Assembly (NCBI GenBank): GCA_041750915.1
Contig: JBGSYJ010000131.1
Span: forward strand, 1-5,259
Direction of reading: 5' to 3'
DNA length: 5,259 nt
Origin: JBGSYJ01 sp041750915
GTDB lineage: Bacteria; Acidobacteriota; Thermoanaerobaculia; Gp7-AA8
Below the pieces are notes generated by a model. The model worked only from the letters and a program-made list of their open reading frames with translations, was not told where the DNA came from and ran no database searches. A program made the position numbers and the translations under genes. Position 1 is the stretch's first letter; the number at the start of each line of letters is the position of its first letter. Positions 4,180 through 5,259 of this stretch are shown piece by piece.

Positions 4180-5259
4180 TTACTTCAGCGGGACGCGGCG
4201 ACGCAGTTCTTCCAACCACCCTTCGACGGCGTTGATGCTGCCGAGCGTGCGGTGCGTCGCGTCGAGCTGCACCATGAGGAATCTGCCGTCCCGTGCCACG
4301 TCGTACTCGGGCAGGTACTGGCCTTCGAACAGCAGCTGAGGACGACCAACGGTGACCATCCTCGAAGCGTCAAATGCGGCTGCGAACATCTTCTGCCCCT
4401 GCCGGTAAAAAATCTCGCTGCCATCGTGCGACCACACCGCATTCATTCCGCCATCGATCGACACTTTCGTTTTCGGACCGGGGCCGGGATACGGGGTGAC
4501 GTAGATCTCACCTTTTCCCGACTCATCGGAATGAAGCGCGATCCAGCGCCCGTCGGGGGAGAACTTCGCAGTCTCGTCGAATGGTGTTTCCGCGAGCGGC
4601 TTCGGCGGCGCGGACTCTCCAGCTGGCATGAACCAGACGTCGGCGCGGGACGATCCCGGTTGCAGCCGGCGTAACGCGATTGTCCGGCCGTCCGGCGACC
4701 ACGAGGTAGGATTCGAAGCCATCGCGCCGCTGGTGATCTGCCGCTCCTCTCCCCCTCCGTCTGCGGCACGCTCGAACACTTGCGAGTTTCCGGTTCGAGT
4801 CGAGCTCCATGCCACGCCGGATCCATCTGGGTTCCAGACAGGACTGCTGTCGTCGGCTCCGAAGGAAAGGCGGTTGATCGAGTCCCGCTCGATGTCCAGG
4901 AGCCAGATGTCGTAGTTCGAGCTTTCGATGACCAGAGCGATCGTTCGTTCGTCGGGTGCGAGTGTCGGTTCGCTGTAGCTGCGTCTCGTCGGCACTACGG
5001 CCGTCGCTTCGCCGCTGCGGGTCACCCACACGAGATCCTTCTCCTCGCTGAGAGCTCCTCCAGGCGCAAAGAGCAGCGTGCCGCGATCGGAGACGGAAAA
5101 ATGCGCCTCGCCATTGAGACTTCCCGTCGCAACGTCGTCGAGCACCATGACCGGCGAAGCGGTGACTTCAAGTTTCTCCAGATCGAATGGCGCAGCCAGC
5201 ACCGTTCCGGCGCGTCCGTAAACGAGATGCCCGGTCGGCAGGACCCGCGCGTCGGAGCC
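4180..5259 (-). CDS. TolB/PD40 beta-propeller protein, C-terminal part, probably of a Ser/Thr protein kinase
   Basis: The frame is open from the right edge to TAA at 4182-4180, giving 359 residues; the N-terminus is out of view. Repeated blades carry the PD40/TolB signature: WNPDGSGVAWSS (about 142-153), WSPDGRTIALRR (187-198), FSPDGRWIALHS (233-244), WSHDGSEIFYR (276-286), with weaker copies at VSDRGTLLF, LAPDERTIAL and VARDGRFLMV (321-330). The opening LPTGHLVYGRAGTVLAAPFD and the closing INAVEGWLEELRRRVP (342-357) are typical of the sensor propellers at the C-terminus of Acidobacteria and Gemmatimonadota transmembrane Ser/Thr kinases, where the propeller is thought to sit outside the membrane. 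The kinase domain itself cannot be seen, so a stand-alone secreted propeller or other fusion remains possible. A GTG at 5202 is inside the propeller and is not the start. Confidence 0.9.
   Translation of the reverse strand, partial: GSDARVLPTGHLVYGRAGTVLAAPFDLEKLEVTASPVMVLDDVATGSLNGEAHFSVSDRGTLLFAPGGALSEEKDLVWVTRSGEATAVVPTRRSYSEPTLAPDERTIALVIESSNYDIWLLDIERDSINRLSFGADDSSPVWNPDGSGVAWSSTRTGNSQVFERAADGGGEERQITSGAMASNPTSWSPDGRTIALRRLQPGSSRADVWFMPAGESAPPKPLAETPFDETAKFSPDGRWIALHSDESGKGEIYVTPYPGPGPKTKVSIDGGMNAVWSHDGSEIFYRQGQKMFAAAFDASRMVTVGRPQLLFEGQYLPEYDVARDGRFLMVQLDATHRTLGSINAVEGWLEELRRRVPLK

Noticed and set aside
1..5259. CRISPR array, tRNA, rRNA, riboswitch, insertion sequence transposase
   Set aside because: No spaced direct repeats, no cloverleaf or rRNA-like stretch, and no transposase frame were seen on either strand.

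Overview
The window is a G+C-rich bacterial segment of ordinary single-copy genes with short intergenic gaps. Its gene content suggests Acidobacteriota (perhaps a Vicinamibacteria-like lineage) or a similar soil bacterium. The pointers are a sulfatase with its formylglycine-generating enzyme, a remnant of an Acidobacteria-style TonB-dependent receptor plug, a kinase/cyclase-type AAA remnant, and a TolB/PD40 propeller of the kind fused to Ser/Thr protein kinases. This placement is inferred from family flavour, not from a marker gene.

Layout, left to right. Bases 1-322 (+) are the C-terminal end of a sulfatase. Bases 450-1466 (+) encode a complete aerobic formylglycine-generating enzyme (FGE) with both catalytic cysteines and an N-terminal lipoprotein-type signal. 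The two form a substrate/activator pair: FGE turns the active-site Cys or Ser of sulfatases into formylglycine. Facing them is a small FAS1 (fasciclin) lipoprotein, 1698-2210 (-), with an unusually methionine-rich tether; an imperfect inverted repeat lies in the convergent gap.

Bases 2211-2909 hold no intact gene. They contain two gene relics: a short TonB-dependent receptor plug fragment on + (about 2305-2503, broken by a one-base insertion), and directly beside it a fragment of an AAA/STAND-type ATPase on - (about 2510-2808). Both lack start and end, so this looks like a scar of rearrangement.

Bases 2910-3986 (+) encode a secreted protein of unknown function with eight cysteines after its signal peptide and a C-terminal HExxH motif, a possible uncharacterised zinc metallopeptidase-like protein. 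Bases 4180-5259 (-) are the C-terminal beta-propeller of a protein that runs off the right edge, probably a membrane Ser/Thr kinase.

Between these last two convergent genes lie two hairpins in inverted orientation (4027-4050 and 4140-4163). Each begins with GTAG, has an 8-bp perfect stem and shares the central ATTCCGAT, while the outer stem bases differ in a fully compensated way. This matches the architecture of REP elements mobilised by RAYT (TnpA-REP) transposases and is the most striking non-coding signal in the window.
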